This document shows, piece by piece, positions 43,464 through 51,921 of a stretch of DNA of 64,000 nucleotides. The translations under genes and the position numbers were made by a program. Source of the stretch: Actinophytocola sp049647105. GTDB taxonomy: Bacteria > Actinomycetota > Actinomycetes > Mycobacteriales > Pseudonocardiaceae. Position 1 is the first letter of the stretch. Every line of letters begins with the position of its first letter. The notes beneath the pieces were generated by a model. That model did not search any database, was not told where the DNA came from, and saw only the letters and a list, made by a program, of their open reading frames with translations. Location: contig NZ_JBARWZ010000309.1 in assembly GCF_049647105.1 (NCBI RefSeq), forward strand, positions 1-64,000. The letters run 5' to 3'.

Positions 43464-43483
43464 ATACTAGAACAGGTTATAGT
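43464..43483. promoter_or_regulatory. KstR operator shared by kstD and the divergent flavoprotein gene
   Basis: TAGAACAGGTTATA (43468-43481) fits TnnAACnnGTTnnA. TAGTAT on the minus strand (43469-43464) ends 7 nt before the kstD ATG, and TATAGT on the plus strand (43478-43483) ends 7 nt before ATG 43491. One operator can thus close two back-to-back leaderless promoters. Confidence 0.82.
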
Positions 43484-43490
43484 TTTTGCC

Positions 43491-45047
43491 ATGCCCTTGG
43501 AGTGGGACGAGGACGCCGACGTCGTCGTGGTGGGGTTCGGCGGGGCCGGCGCGTGCGCCGCGCTGGAGGCCGCGCGGACGGGCGCGTCCGTGCTGGCCAT
43601 CGACCGGTTCACCGGCGGCGGCTCGACGGCGATGTCGGGCGGGGTCGTGTACGCGGGTGGCGGCACGTCGGTCCAGAAGGCCGCCGGGGTGGCCGACACG
43701 GTCGACGACATGGCCGCCTACCTGCGGCAGGAGGTCGGCGACGTGGTGTCGCCGTCGACACTGCGCGAGTTCTGCGAGTCCAGCGCGGACATGATCGAGT
43801 GGCTGGCCGGCGCGGGGGTGCCGTTCGACCCGTCGGTGTGCCCGTTCAAGACGTCCTACCCGCCGAACGACTACTACCTGTACTACTCGGGCAGCGAGAA
43901 CGCGTGGCCGCACCGGGCCGGGGCCACACCAGCGCCGCGCGGGCACCGGACGCACGGGAAGGGGACGTCCGGCCGGGTGTTCTTCGCCGCGCTGGCGGCC
44001 TCGGCCAGGGCCGAGGGTGTGCGGGTGCTGCCGCAGACGACGGCGACGTCGCTCGTGGTCGAGGACGGCCGGGTCATCGGCGTCGAGTGCCGGACATTGC
44101 GGTCGCGGTGGCACGGCGTGCTGCACCGGTACGCCACCAAGCCGGGGCTCTACCTCCCGGGTTTCGCGCGTTCGCTGCACCGGCGGATCACGGCGCTGGA
44201 GGCGTCGCGGGGGCGCACGATCCGGATCCGGGCGCGGCGCGGCGTGGTGCTGTCGGCGGGCGGGTTCGTGAACAACCGGGCGATGCTGCGCGAGCACGCG
44301 CCGGAGTTCCTCGGCGGGCTGCCGCTGGGGACACAGGGCGACGACGGCAGTGGTATCCGCCTTGGCGAGTCGGTGGGCGGTGTGACCGACCGGATGTCGA
44401 CCGTGTCGGCGTGGCGTTTTCTGACGCCGCCGTCGGCGTTGCTGCGTGGCGTGCTCGTGGACTCGGCGGGTGCGCGGTTCGTCGACGAGTCCAGCTACGG
44501 CGCGGCGATCGGCTCGCGGCTGGTGCTGGAACGCGGCGGCAAGGCGTGGCTGCTGGTTGACGAGCGGATCCTGCGTGCCGCGCGACGGCAGGTCCGGCGG
44601 GAAACCCTGTGGTTCCAACGAATTACGGCGCACTACCTCCTGCGGGCCGCACTGGTGCGTGGCCGGTCGGTGGCGGAGGTGGCGCGCGGGTCGGGCGTCG
44701 ATCCGGCCGGACTGGCGGCGACGGTGGCCGCCTACGGGCGCGAGGAGGACGCGTTCGGGAAGTCTCCCGAGCTGGTGGCCCCCTTGACCGGGCCGTATGC
44801 GTTGATCGACTGCTCGTACGGACCACGACTGGGCTATCCGTGTCCGATGCTCACCCTCGGTGGGCTACGGGTCGACGAGAAGACGGGACAGGTCCTGGAC
44901 GTGCCGGGCCTTTACGCCGCGGGCCGCACCGCGGTCGGGATCTGTTCGAACTCCTACGTGAGCGGCCTGTCCTTGGCGGACTGTGTCTACTCGGGCCGCA
45001 GAGCGGGCCGCCACGCGGCGGTGGCTGGGCCGGGACCAACACTTTGA
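43491..45047 (+). CDS. KstD-family FAD steroid dehydrogenase, possibly delta4-(5alpha)-dehydrogenase
   Basis: A 518-aa flavoprotein (MPLEWDEDADVVVVGFGGAGACAAL) with FAD motif, GGGSTAMSGGVVYAGGG, and C-terminal GRTAVGICSNSYVSGLSLADCVYSGRRAG. It differs clearly from the neighbouring KstD, and the SYPPNDYYLYYSG segment recalls the 3-ketosteroid delta4-(5alpha)-dehydrogenase (Kst4D) group. Acting on 5alpha-reduced steroids is therefore the best guess; another delta1-type or fumarate-reductase-like activity is possible. ATG 43491 follows the shared KstR operator. Confidence 0.72.
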   Translation: MPLEWDEDADVVVVGFGGAGACAALEAARTGASVLAIDRFTGGGSTAMSGGVVYAGGGTSVQKAAGVADTVDDMAAYLRQEVGDVVSPSTLREFCESSADMIEWLAGAGVPFDPSVCPFKTSYPPNDYYLYYSGSENAWPHRAGATPAPRGHRTHGKGTSGRVFFAALAASARAEGVRVLPQTTATSLVVEDGRVIGVECRTLRSRWHGVLHRYATKPGLYLPGFARSLHRRITALEASRGRTIRIRARRGVVLSAGGFVNNRAMLREHAPEFLGGLPLGTQGDDGSGIRLGESVGGVTDRMSTVSAWRFLTPPSALLRGVLVDSAGARFVDESSYGAAIGSRLVLERGGKAWLLVDERILRAARRQVRRETLWFQRITAHYLLRAALVRGRSVAEVARGSGVDPAGLAATVAAYGREEDAFGKSPELVAPLTGPYALIDCSYGPRLGYPCPMLTLGGLRVDEKTGQVLDVPGLYAAGRTAVGICSNSYVSGLSLADCVYSGRRAGRHAAVAGPGPTL

Positions 45048-45088
45048 TTCCGGGGAGGCGGGCTAGCGCGGACTAGTTCGACAGGAAT

Positions 45089-45106
45089 GAGAACGTGTTC
45101 TAGTCT
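45089..45106 (+). promoter_or_regulatory. KstR-like operator and -10 element of the hsa operon
   Basis: GAGAACGTGTTCTA (45089-45102) fits the KstR consensus except for G in place of T at the first base. TAGTCT (45101-45106) overlaps its right end and is followed by 7 nt (TGGGTGT) and the hsaA GTG. The seven bases differ from the chsE3 spacer (TGGGCGC) at two positions only. Confidence 0.75.
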
Positions 45107-45113
45107 TGGGTGT

Positions 45114-46277
45114 GTGAGCGAACAGGTGCTTGACGCTGTGCGGGAGCTTCTTCCGGTGTTCCGGGAGCGGGCCCAGGACACCGAGGACGCGCGCCGGATC
45201 TCCTCGGAGTCGATCAAGGCACTCCAGGAGTCCAGGTTCTTCAAACTGCTCCAGCCCACCCGCTACGGCGGGATCGAGGCGCATCCCAACGACTTCTACC
45301 GGGCCGTGCGTGCGATCGCCTCCGCCTGCGGGTCGACCGGGTGGGTGGCCGCCGTGCTCGGGTGTCACCCGTGGCAGCTCGGGTTGTTCGACGACCGCGC
45401 ACAGCGGGAGGTCTGGGGCGAGGACGACGACACCCGTGTCTCATCGAGCTACGCGCCGATGGGCCGGGCCACGCCGGTAGAAGGCGGGTTCGAGTTCACC
45501 GGCCGCTGGAGCTTCTCGTCCGGCTGTGACCACGCCACCTGGGTCTTCCTCGGCGGCCTGGTGCTCGGCGAGGACGGCACCCCGACCGACTTCCGCACCT
45601 TCCTGCTGCCACGCGCGGACTACGCCATCGACGACGTCTGGGACACCATCGGCCTGCGGGGCACCGGCAGCAACGACATCATCGTCGAGAAGGTGTTCGT
45701 GCCCGGGTACCGGACGCTGAGCTTCATGGACACCGGCCGCTGCCACGGGCCGGGGCAGGCCGTCAACACCGGGCCGCTCTACAAGCTGCCGTTCGCGTCC
45801 GTCTTCTCCTGTTCCATCGCGGTGCCCGTCGTCGGGATGGCCGAGGGCGCCTACGACGCCTACGTGACCCACACGCGGGAACGGGTGCGTGCGTCGACCG
45901 GTGGGCGGGCCGCCGAGGACTCCTTCAACCAGCTCCGCATCGCCGAGGCGGCAGGCAGGATCGACACGGCCGTGCTGCAGATCGAGCGCAATCTCGACGA
46001 GGAGCTGCGGCACGTGACCGAGGGCGAGAAGATCCCGTTCCCGCTGCGGGTGCGGACGCGCCGCGACCAGGTGAACGCCACCAGCGCGGCGATCGCGGCC
46101 GTCGACCGGCTCTTCGAGAGCGCGGGCGGGCGGGCACTCAAGGTCGGCACGCCGATACAGCGCTTCTGGCGCGACGCGCACGCGGGCCGGGTGCACGCCA
46201 TCAACGATCCGGAGAAGGCACTCGTCATGTACGGGCAGCAGCAGCTCGGGTTGAAGGTGCAGGACGCGTGGGTCTGA
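45114..46277 (+). CDS. hsaA: 3-HSA 4-hydroxylase oxygenase HsaA
   Basis: A 387-aa flavin-dependent monooxygenase of the acyl-CoA dehydrogenase-like group D (MSEQVLDAVRELLPVFRERA). WSFSSGCDHATW and GLRGTGSNDIIVEKVFVPGYRT are characteristic. It hydroxylates 3-HSA to the catechol 3,4-DHSA with FMNH2 from HsaB. GTG 45114 chosen on the leaderless promoter geometry. The three following genes complete hsaADCB. Confidence 0.93.
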   Translation: MSEQVLDAVRELLPVFRERAQDTEDARRISSESIKALQESRFFKLLQPTRYGGIEAHPNDFYRAVRAIASACGSTGWVAAVLGCHPWQLGLFDDRAQREVWGEDDDTRVSSSYAPMGRATPVEGGFEFTGRWSFSSGCDHATWVFLGGLVLGEDGTPTDFRTFLLPRADYAIDDVWDTIGLRGTGSNDIIVEKVFVPGYRTLSFMDTGRCHGPGQAVNTGPLYKLPFASVFSCSIAVPVVGMAEGAYDAYVTHTRERVRASTGGRAAEDSFNQLRIAEAAGRIDTAVLQIERNLDEELRHVTEGEKIPFPLRVRTRRDQVNATSAAIAAVDRLFESAGGRALKVGTPIQRFWRDAHAGRVHAINDPEKALVMYGQQQLGLKVQDAWV

Positions 46278-46385
46278 CTACAGAGGAGCGGAGCGAAGGA
46301 GCGGGCGCCGCCTGGACTGAGGAGCGCGCGCAGGCGCGAGGAACGAGCGCCGAGCACGCGACGAGGGAAGGCGGCGTCTGAGCGG

Positions 46386-47222
46386 ATGAGCGCAGCGACC
46401 CATACAACAGAGGACATTCGTGCCGGGCTCCACTACTACGAGGCCGGTAGCGGCGAGACGGTCGTGCTGCTGCACGGCGGTGGGCCCGGCGCGTCCGGGT
46501 GGAGCAACTTCGGGCGCAACCTTGCCGTGTTCGCGGACCGGTACCGCACGATCGTCGTGGACCAGCCCGGGTTCGGCGGTTCCGACAAGCCGGACATCAC
46601 CAGCCAGTACTTCACGTTCTCCGCCGACGCCCTGCTGAAGTTCCTCGACGAGCTGGGCATCGAGAAGGCCCACTTCGTCGGCAACTCGCTCGGTGGCGGC
46701 ACCGCGGTCCGGTTCGCGCTGCGCTATCCGGACCGCGCGGGACGGCTCGTGCTCATGGCGCCCGGTGGGCTGGGGCTGAACGTGTTCGCGCCCGACCCGA
46801 CCGAGGGCATCAAGAAGCTCTACCGGTTCGCCGCGCCGCCGGGGCCGTCGAAGGAGAAGCTTGCCGACTTCCTGCGCACGCTCGTCTATGACGCTTCGCT
46901 CGTCACCGACGAGCTGGTCGACGAGCGGTACGCGGTCGCGAGCGACCCGGACACGTTGGCTGCCATGGCGGCCATGGGTGCCTCTTTCGCGGCGAACCCG
47001 GAGGAGGGCATGCTCTGGCGGGAGGCGCACCGGCTGCGGCAGCGCGTCCTGCTGGTGTGGGGCCGCGAGGACCGGGTCAACCCGCTCGACGGCGCGCTCA
47101 CCGCGCTGAAGCTGATCCCGCGCGCACAGCTGCACGTGTTCGGCCGATGTGGACACTGGGCACAGCTCGAGAAGTTCGCCGAGTTCAACCGCATCGCCAT
47201 GGACTTCATCGGGAGCGAGTGA
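46386..47222 (+). CDS. hsaD: Meta-cleavage product hydrolase HsaD
   Basis: A 278-aa alpha/beta hydrolase (4,5:9,10-diseco steroid hydrolase). Catalytic residues are Ser101 in GNSLGGG, Asp229 in GREDRVNP and His257 in GHWAQ. It splits 4,9-DSHA into HIP and a hydroxyhexadienoate. A 108-bp gap from hsaA contains imperfect complementary CGCCGCCT/AGGCGGCG stretches (about 46308 and 46370) that may form a hairpin. The stop overlaps the hsaC ATG by one base. Confidence 0.93.
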   Translation: MSAATHTTEDIRAGLHYYEAGSGETVVLLHGGGPGASGWSNFGRNLAVFADRYRTIVVDQPGFGGSDKPDITSQYFTFSADALLKFLDELGIEKAHFVGNSLGGGTAVRFALRYPDRAGRLVLMAPGGLGLNVFAPDPTEGIKKLYRFAAPPGPSKEKLADFLRTLVYDASLVTDELVDERYAVASDPDTLAAMAAMGASFAANPEEGMLWREAHRLRQRVLLVWGREDRVNPLDGALTALKLIPRAQLHVFGRCGHWAQLEKFAEFNRIAMDFIGSE

Positions 47223-48127
47223 TGGGCATCCGATCCCTTGCCTACCTGCGCATCGAGGCCACCGACATCGAGGCGTGGCGGGTGTACGGGCTCAAGGTCC
47301 TCGGCATGGTCGAGGGCAATGGCACCCGCGACGACGCGCTCTACCTGCGCATGGACGACTTCCCGGCACGCCTGGTCATCGTCCCCGGCGAGGCCGACCG
47401 GCTCTCGGCGTCCGGCTGGGAGGTCGCGAACGTCGCAGAACTTGGCGAGGTCTGCGGTCGCCTGGAGGCCGCGGGCGTGCCGTACAAGGAAGGTACGCGG
47501 GAGGAACGCGCGGACCGGCGGGTCGACCAGCTGATCACGTTCGACGACCCGTCCGGCAACACCCTCGAGGTCTTCCACGGCGCGGCACTGGAGCACCGGC
47601 GGGTAGTCAGCCCGTACGGGCACCGGTTCGTCACCGGCGAGCAGGGCCTCGGCCACGTCGTACTGTCCACACAGGACGATGCGGAGGCGCTGGCCTTCTA
47701 CCGCGACGTCCTGGGGTTCCGGCTCCGCGACTCGATGCGCCTGCCGCCGCAGCTCGTCGGCAGGCCTGCCGACGGGGATCCCGCGTGGCTGCGGTTCTTC
47801 GGCTGCAACCCGCGCCACCACAGCCTCGCGTTCCTGCCGATGCCGACGCCGTCCGGGATCGTGCACCTCATGGTCGAGGTCGAGAACACCGACGATGTCG
47901 GCCTGTGCCACGACCGCGCGCTGCGCCGCAAGGTGCCGATGTCGGCGACGCTCGGCAGGCACGTCAACGACCTGATGCTGTCCTTCTACATGAAGACGCC
48001 CGGCGGGTTCGACGTCGAGTTCGGCTGCGAGGGCCGCCAGGTCGACGACGAGGCATGGATCGCCCGCGAGAGCACCGCGGTCTCCCTGTGGGGACACGAC
48101 TTCTCGATCGGCGCGCGGCAGGGATGA
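47222..48127 (+). CDS. hsaC: Extradiol catechol dioxygenase HsaC
   Basis: A 301-aa type I extradiol dioxygenase made of two VOC domains. Fe(II) ligands are suggested by GLGHVVLST (His), HHSLAFLP (His) and FDVEFGCEG (Glu). It opens the A-ring catechol 3,4-DHSA. TGATG couples it to hsaD and ATGA to hsaB, so the trio is stoichiometrically linked. Confidence 0.94.
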   Translation: MGIRSLAYLRIEATDIEAWRVYGLKVLGMVEGNGTRDDALYLRMDDFPARLVIVPGEADRLSASGWEVANVAELGEVCGRLEAAGVPYKEGTREERADRRVDQLITFDDPSGNTLEVFHGAALEHRRVVSPYGHRFVTGEQGLGHVVLSTQDDAEALAFYRDVLGFRLRDSMRLPPQLVGRPADGDPAWLRFFGCNPRHHSLAFLPMPTPSGIVHLMVEVENTDDVGLCHDRALRRKVPMSATLGRHVNDLMLSFYMKTPGGFDVEFGCEGRQVDDEAWIARESTAVSLWGHDFSIGARQG

Positions 48128-48660
48128 TTCCTTCGGCACGGTTTCGCAAGGCGCTGGGCAACTTCTGTACCGGCGTCACGGTCGTGACCGCCATGCGGGA
48201 CGACGAGCCGGTGGGGTTCGCGTGCCAGTCGTTCGCGGCGCTGTCGCTCGATCCGCCGCTCGTGCTGTTCTGCCCTGGGCGAACCTCGCGCACGTGGCCG
48301 CACATCGAGGCGCACGGCCACTTCTGCGTGAACGTGCTCGCCCACTCGCAACAGGACGTGTCCGCCGTGTTCGGAAAGGCGGGCGACGACAAGTTCTCGT
48401 GCGTGCCCTGGGCACCCGCGCCCTCCGGCGCCCCGATCCTCGCCGGCGTCCTGACCTGGCTCGACTGCGCCGTCGAGGCCGTGCACGAGGCGGGCGACCA
48501 CTACGTCGTGATCGGCCGGGTCACCACGCTCGGTGACCAGCGCGACGAGCGGCCGCTGCTGTTCCACCGCGGCGCGTACACCGTCACCGAGCCCGCCGAA
48601 CCGACGCCGGGCATCCTCGACAACCTCATCACGTGGTCCAGGCACGACGACTGGATCTAG
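48124..48660 (+). CDS. hsaB: Flavin reductase HsaB
   Basis: A 178-aa FMN-binding split-barrel reductase (RFRKALGNFCTGVTVVTA, GFACQSFAALSLDPPLVLFC, HFCVNVLAHSQQDVS). It reduces FMN with NADH for HsaA. Last gene of hsaADCB; ATGA overlap with hsaC. The next gene starts 10 bp later and may be in the same transcript. Confidence 0.92.
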   Translation: MIPSARFRKALGNFCTGVTVVTAMRDDEPVGFACQSFAALSLDPPLVLFCPGRTSRTWPHIEAHGHFCVNVLAHSQQDVSAVFGKAGDDKFSCVPWAPAPSGAPILAGVLTWLDCAVEAVHEAGDHYVVIGRVTTLGDQRDERPLLFHRGAYTVTEPAEPTPGILDNLITWSRHDDWI

Positions 48661-48670
48661 TCTCGAAAAC

Positions 48671-49537
48671 ATGGAGTTCTCGGAGATCGTCGTCAAGACG
48701 GACCGGCTGGACTTTCCCGCACTCGCGGCCGGTGACGGCCCGGTCGTCGTGTGCTGGCACGGTTTCCCCGACCACCCCATGACGTTCGCGCCGCTGGCAC
48801 AGCACCTCGTGACCGAGGGGCGCCGGGTCGTCATGCCGTTCCTGCGCGGGTTCCATCCTTCGACGGTCGACGCGCTGACCTACTCGGACAGCATCACGCT
48901 CGCCGCCGACGCGGCCGCGGTCGCCGAGGCGTTCTGCGAGCCGGTCGACATGATCGGACACGACATCGGCGCCGGCATGGTGGCGCGGGTCGCGGCGGCG
49001 TGGCCGGACCGCCTGAACCGCGGCGTCACGCTGGCCATCCCGCCGCCCGCCACACTGGGCCAGGCACTGAGCGATCCCGCGCAGCAGCAGCGGCTGTTCT
49101 ACCTGTTCCTGTTCACCGTCGAGGGGGTAGCGGAGGCGGTGCTGAACACCGACCGCAAGCTCATCGACTACCTGTGGTCGACCTGGTCGCCGCGGCTGAC
49201 GCTCGACGCCGCGCACAGGGCGCGGGTCCACGAGCTGTACGGCGACGAGAAGTACCTCGACAACGTGCTGAAGATCTACCGCGCGAACTTCGACCCTGGC
49301 CGGTTCGACCCTGCGCTCGTCGACTACGGCGGCCGCACCGAGGCGGTGGCGTCGAAACCGTTGCTGGTACTGGGTGGCGGCGACGACGGCTGCATCGACC
49401 CGCGCCAGTTCGTCGACGCGCACAAGGGGCTCGCGGCCGGGTCCGAGGTGGAGGTCCTGCCCAGGGTCGGGCACTTCCTCCACCTCGAACAACCGGACAC
49501 GGTCGCGAGACGGGTCCTCGACTGGCTCAGTAGGTGA
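48671..49537 (+). CDS. Alpha/beta hydrolase, epoxide hydrolase/dehalogenase-like
   Basis: A 288-aa alpha/beta hydrolase. The nucleophile elbow GHDIGAG carries Asp instead of Ser, as in epoxide hydrolases and haloalkane dehalogenases; oxyanion motif is CWHGFPDHP, and His is in RVGHFLHLEQP. It follows hsaB by 10 bp without its own evident promoter, so it may be expressed with the steroid genes. Substrate unknown. Its 3' end overlaps the convergent gene by 11 bp. Confidence 0.8.
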   Translation: MEFSEIVVKTDRLDFPALAAGDGPVVVCWHGFPDHPMTFAPLAQHLVTEGRRVVMPFLRGFHPSTVDALTYSDSITLAADAAAVAEAFCEPVDMIGHDIGAGMVARVAAAWPDRLNRGVTLAIPPPATLGQALSDPAQQQRLFYLFLFTVEGVAEAVLNTDRKLIDYLWSTWSPRLTLDAAHRARVHELYGDEKYLDNVLKIYRANFDPGRFDPALVDYGGRTEAVASKPLLVLGGGDDGCIDPRQFVDAHKGLAAGSEVEVLPRVGHFLHLEQPDTVARRVLDWLSR

Positions 49538-50288
49538 ACGCCCGCCCGAACTCCAGCCACTGGTCTTCGGTGATCTCGGGCTTCGGCTTGTCCGCTGGCC
49601 AGTCGACGGAGAGGTGCATGCCGGTGCGGTCCGGGCGTTCGGAGACGATGTAGACGGAGTTCTCGTCGCCCTTGCTGAGCGCCACCGCGGTGCCGTCGTC
49701 GAGGACCTCGGTCCGGACGCAGCTGCCCGCGGCGCACGTCACCTCGCCGATCTTGTCGCTGACGTAGACGAAGAAGCCGAGGGTGGTGCCGTTGTCGTCG
49801 ATGACGTCGCCCTCGGCGAAGCAGCCTCTCCCGTCGCAGCCGAACCCGAAGGCGCTGTGCTGCCAGCTCGCGGGCAGGATCCGGTCGAACGCGGCGATCA
49901 TCTCCGTCTGCAACCGGGGCTTGCGCTCGGCGTTCTCCTCGGGGGTGGCGTCCTCCTGAACCTCAGGCGCGTTCGGCACTGTCGTCGGCGAGTCCTGCGT
50001 GGTGGGCGGCGGGTCCGCCGAACTGCTCGCCGGGTCCGCCGAGCTGCTCGCCGGGGCGGGTTCGGTCGTCCGCGAGGTGGCCGGGCCGGTCGCCGTCGGG
50101 TCCTGCCACGACCCGATCGCCACGGTGAGCGCGCCGATCGCGACGAGCGTGGCGAACGTGGCGGTGTACACGGCGCGCCGGGCGCGGCGGTGGGCGTGGG
50201 CCAGCTGGATCACGGTGTGGGAGTCGATGGGGGCGGGTTCTGCCTCGTTGGCCAGCAGCGACAGGCCGCGGGTGATGTCGTGGGTCAT
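49527..50288 (-). CDS. Single-pass membrane protein, likely partner of the adjacent sigma factor
   Basis: A 253-aa protein: cytosolic N-terminus of about 38 residues, one transmembrane helix (VYTATFATLVAIGALTVAIG), then a Pro/Ser/Thr/Ala-rich linker and an extracytoplasmic domain with four Cys (FGCDGRGCF; VTCAAGSCV). It overlaps the sigma gene by ATGA. The arrangement fits a membrane-bound regulator of that sigma factor, although no zinc-finger anti-sigma motif is present, so this is inference. Confidence 0.75.
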   Translation of the reverse strand: MTHDITRGLSLLANEAEPAPIDSHTVIQLAHAHRRARRAVYTATFATLVAIGALTVAIGSWQDPTATGPATSRTTEPAPASSSADPASSSADPPPTTQDSPTTVPNAPEVQEDATPEENAERKPRLQTEMIAAFDRILPASWQHSAFGFGCDGRGCFAEGDVIDDNGTTLGFFVYVSDKIGEVTCAAGSCVRTEVLDDGTAVALSKGDENSVYIVSERPDRTGMHLSVDWPADKPKPEITEDQWLEFGRAFTY

Positions 50289-50821
50289 GACTTCAGCTCC
50301 TTGAGCGCCTCGGCGTCCAGTCCGGCCAGCGCGGCGCGCAGCGCGGCGAGGCCTCGTGCGGACTGGCTCTTCACGTTCCCTTCCGAGCACCGCAGGATGG
50401 TGGCCGTTTCGGTCACGGTGTGCTGTGACCAGTAGCGGAGCACCACCGCGGCGCGTTGGCGAGGCGGGAGCTTGGCGAGTGCGACCCGGATGACCTCCTT
50501 CTGGTGCATGACCCCGGCGGGGTCGCGCTCCGGTGCTGGCGTGTCGGGGACGTGGCCGTCCTGCGACTCGGCGCGGCGCCATGGGCGGCGCCGCTCGTTC
50601 AGCCAGCACCGCAGCAGCACCTTCCTGGCGTACGGGTCCGCGGCGTCCTTGTCCCGCACCTTCGGCCACGCCTGGTACAGCCTGATCAGGCAGGTCTGCA
50701 CGAGGTCGTGCGCGAGGTGCTGGTCACCGCAGAGCAGGTAGGCCAGTCGTGTCAGCGACGCCGTCGACCGGGTCGCGAACACGTGGAAGCGCTCGTCGTC
50801 GCTTCTGTCGCGCGGGCTCAT
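50285..50821 (-). CDS. ECF RNA polymerase sigma factor, SigE family (actinobacterial)
   Basis: A 178-aa sigma factor with region 2 (LTRLAYLLCGDQHLAHDLVQTCLIRLYQAWPKV) and region 4 (LPPRQRAAVVLRYWSQHTVTETATILRCSEGNVKSQSARGLAALR). It is of the small SigE-type common in Streptomyces and Pseudonocardiaceae. ATG 50821 has GAGGGG just upstream; GTG 50830 is an alternative. Target genes unknown. Confidence 0.87.
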   Translation of the reverse strand: MSPRDRSDDERFHVFATRSTASLTRLAYLLCGDQHLAHDLVQTCLIRLYQAWPKVRDKDAADPYARKVLLRCWLNERRRPWRRAESQDGHVPDTPAPERDPAGVMHQKEVIRVALAKLPPRQRAAVVLRYWSQHTVTETATILRCSEGNVKSQSARGLAALRAALAGLDAEALKELKS

Positions 50822-50860
50822 ACCCCTCACACACGCCGCGGGCTCTGAAGGTTGCGCGCC

Positions 50861-51808
50861 CTAGCTGCCCGGTCCGACGCCGAGGCGCGCGGTGTGCTCG
50901 CGTGGTGAGCCGAACAGGTGCGTGTTGCCGTGCGCCCGCTTGAAGTACAGGTGCGCGTCGTGCTCCCAGGTGATCGCGACGCCGCCGTGCAGCTGGATCA
51001 TCTCGGCCGCGACCTGTGAGAACGCCTCCGTGCACCAGACCGTCGCGGTGGCGGCGGTGCGCGCCAGGTCCTCGCCGGTCGCCACCGCCTTCGCGGCCGC
51101 GAGTGCCGCCGACTCGGCCGTCTCCACCAGCACGTGCATGTCGGCCATCCGGTGCTTCAGCGCCTGGAACGACGCGAGCGGTCGGCCGAACTGGGTCCGC
51201 TGCCTCGTGTGGTCCACGGTCAGCTCAAGGCAGCGGGCCGCGGCGCCCGCCGACTCCGCGCACAGCGCCGCACACGCCACGTCCCGGACGCGTGCCATGT
51301 CCGGCACACCGAGGAACCGCCCGGCACCGGTCGCCGTGACCGTCGCCAGCCTGCGGGTCGGGTCCATGCCACCCGCAGGAGTGACGTGCACCTCCGACTG
51401 TGACAACGCGTACAGTCCGTCGTCGCGCGGCACCAGGAAAACGTCCGCGACCTGGGCATTCAGTGCGTACGCGCCCAACACGGGCGACATGACCGCACCG
51501 GCCGCGATCTCCGGCAGCAACCCGGCGATGTCGGACCCCGTCGACTCGACCGCCGCGGCCGCCACCACCGAACCGAGGTAAGGCCCCGGCGTCAGGAACC
51601 GGCCAAGCTCCGACAGCACCACCCGGGTCTCGAGGAACGTTGCTTCGCAGGTCGGAGGGGCTGCCAGGGCGGTAATTCCCAGGGACACCAGCCGCGCCCA
51701 CAGCTTCTCGTCGTAACCGGATGACGACGTCATCACCGACCGGGTGTCCGACTCGCGGGTGAGCAGCCGACGAAGGGTGTCACGCAGCGCGTCCTGCTCG
51801 GAGGTCAC
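50861..51808 (-). CDS. Acyl-CoA dehydrogenase, short subunit type (FadE32/FadE33-like)
   Basis: A 315-aa acyl-CoA dehydrogenase-fold protein with TRQRTQFGRPLASFQALKHRMADMHV and HGGVAITWEHDAHLYFKRA near the end. Length and features match the partner-type subunits FadE32/FadE33 (318-322 aa) that act in CD-ring catabolism with FadE31. GTG 51808 lies 10 bp from the CCAA/TTGG operator. Its alpha partner is probably 54310-55440 or 56311-57447. Confidence 0.78.
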   Translation of the reverse strand: MTSEQDALRDTLRRLLTRESDTRSVMTSSSGYDEKLWARLVSLGITALAAPPTCEATFLETRVVLSELGRFLTPGPYLGSVVAAAAVESTGSDIAGLLPEIAAGAVMSPVLGAYALNAQVADVFLVPRDDGLYALSQSEVHVTPAGGMDPTRRLATVTATGAGRFLGVPDMARVRDVACAALCAESAGAAARCLELTVDHTRQRTQFGRPLASFQALKHRMADMHVLVETAESAALAAAKAVATGEDLARTAATATVWCTEAFSQVAAEMIQLHGGVAITWEHDAHLYFKRAHGNTHLFGSPREHTARLGVGPGS

Positions 51809-51817
51809 CGCTCAATT

Positions 51818-51839
51818 CAACCAAACAGTTGCTTGGTTG
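51818..51839. promoter_or_regulatory. CAACCAA/TTGGTTG palindrome, candidate TetR-type operator
   Basis: CAACCAA (51818-51824) and TTGGTTG (51833-51839) are perfect inverted arms around ACAGTTGC. It shares TTGCTTGGT and the mirrored ACCAA with the site at 56278-56300 and is unlike the KstR motif. It sits between the FadE gene (leftward, 10 bp) and the kinase gene (rightward, about 80 bp). Confidence 0.65.
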
Positions 51840-51921
51840 CCTAGGAGGTAGCCCGATCAGGTGGATTCGATATCCTCATGACTCAGGTCGGGGGCCTGGT
51901 CCGAATCCATCCGAGGAGTCG

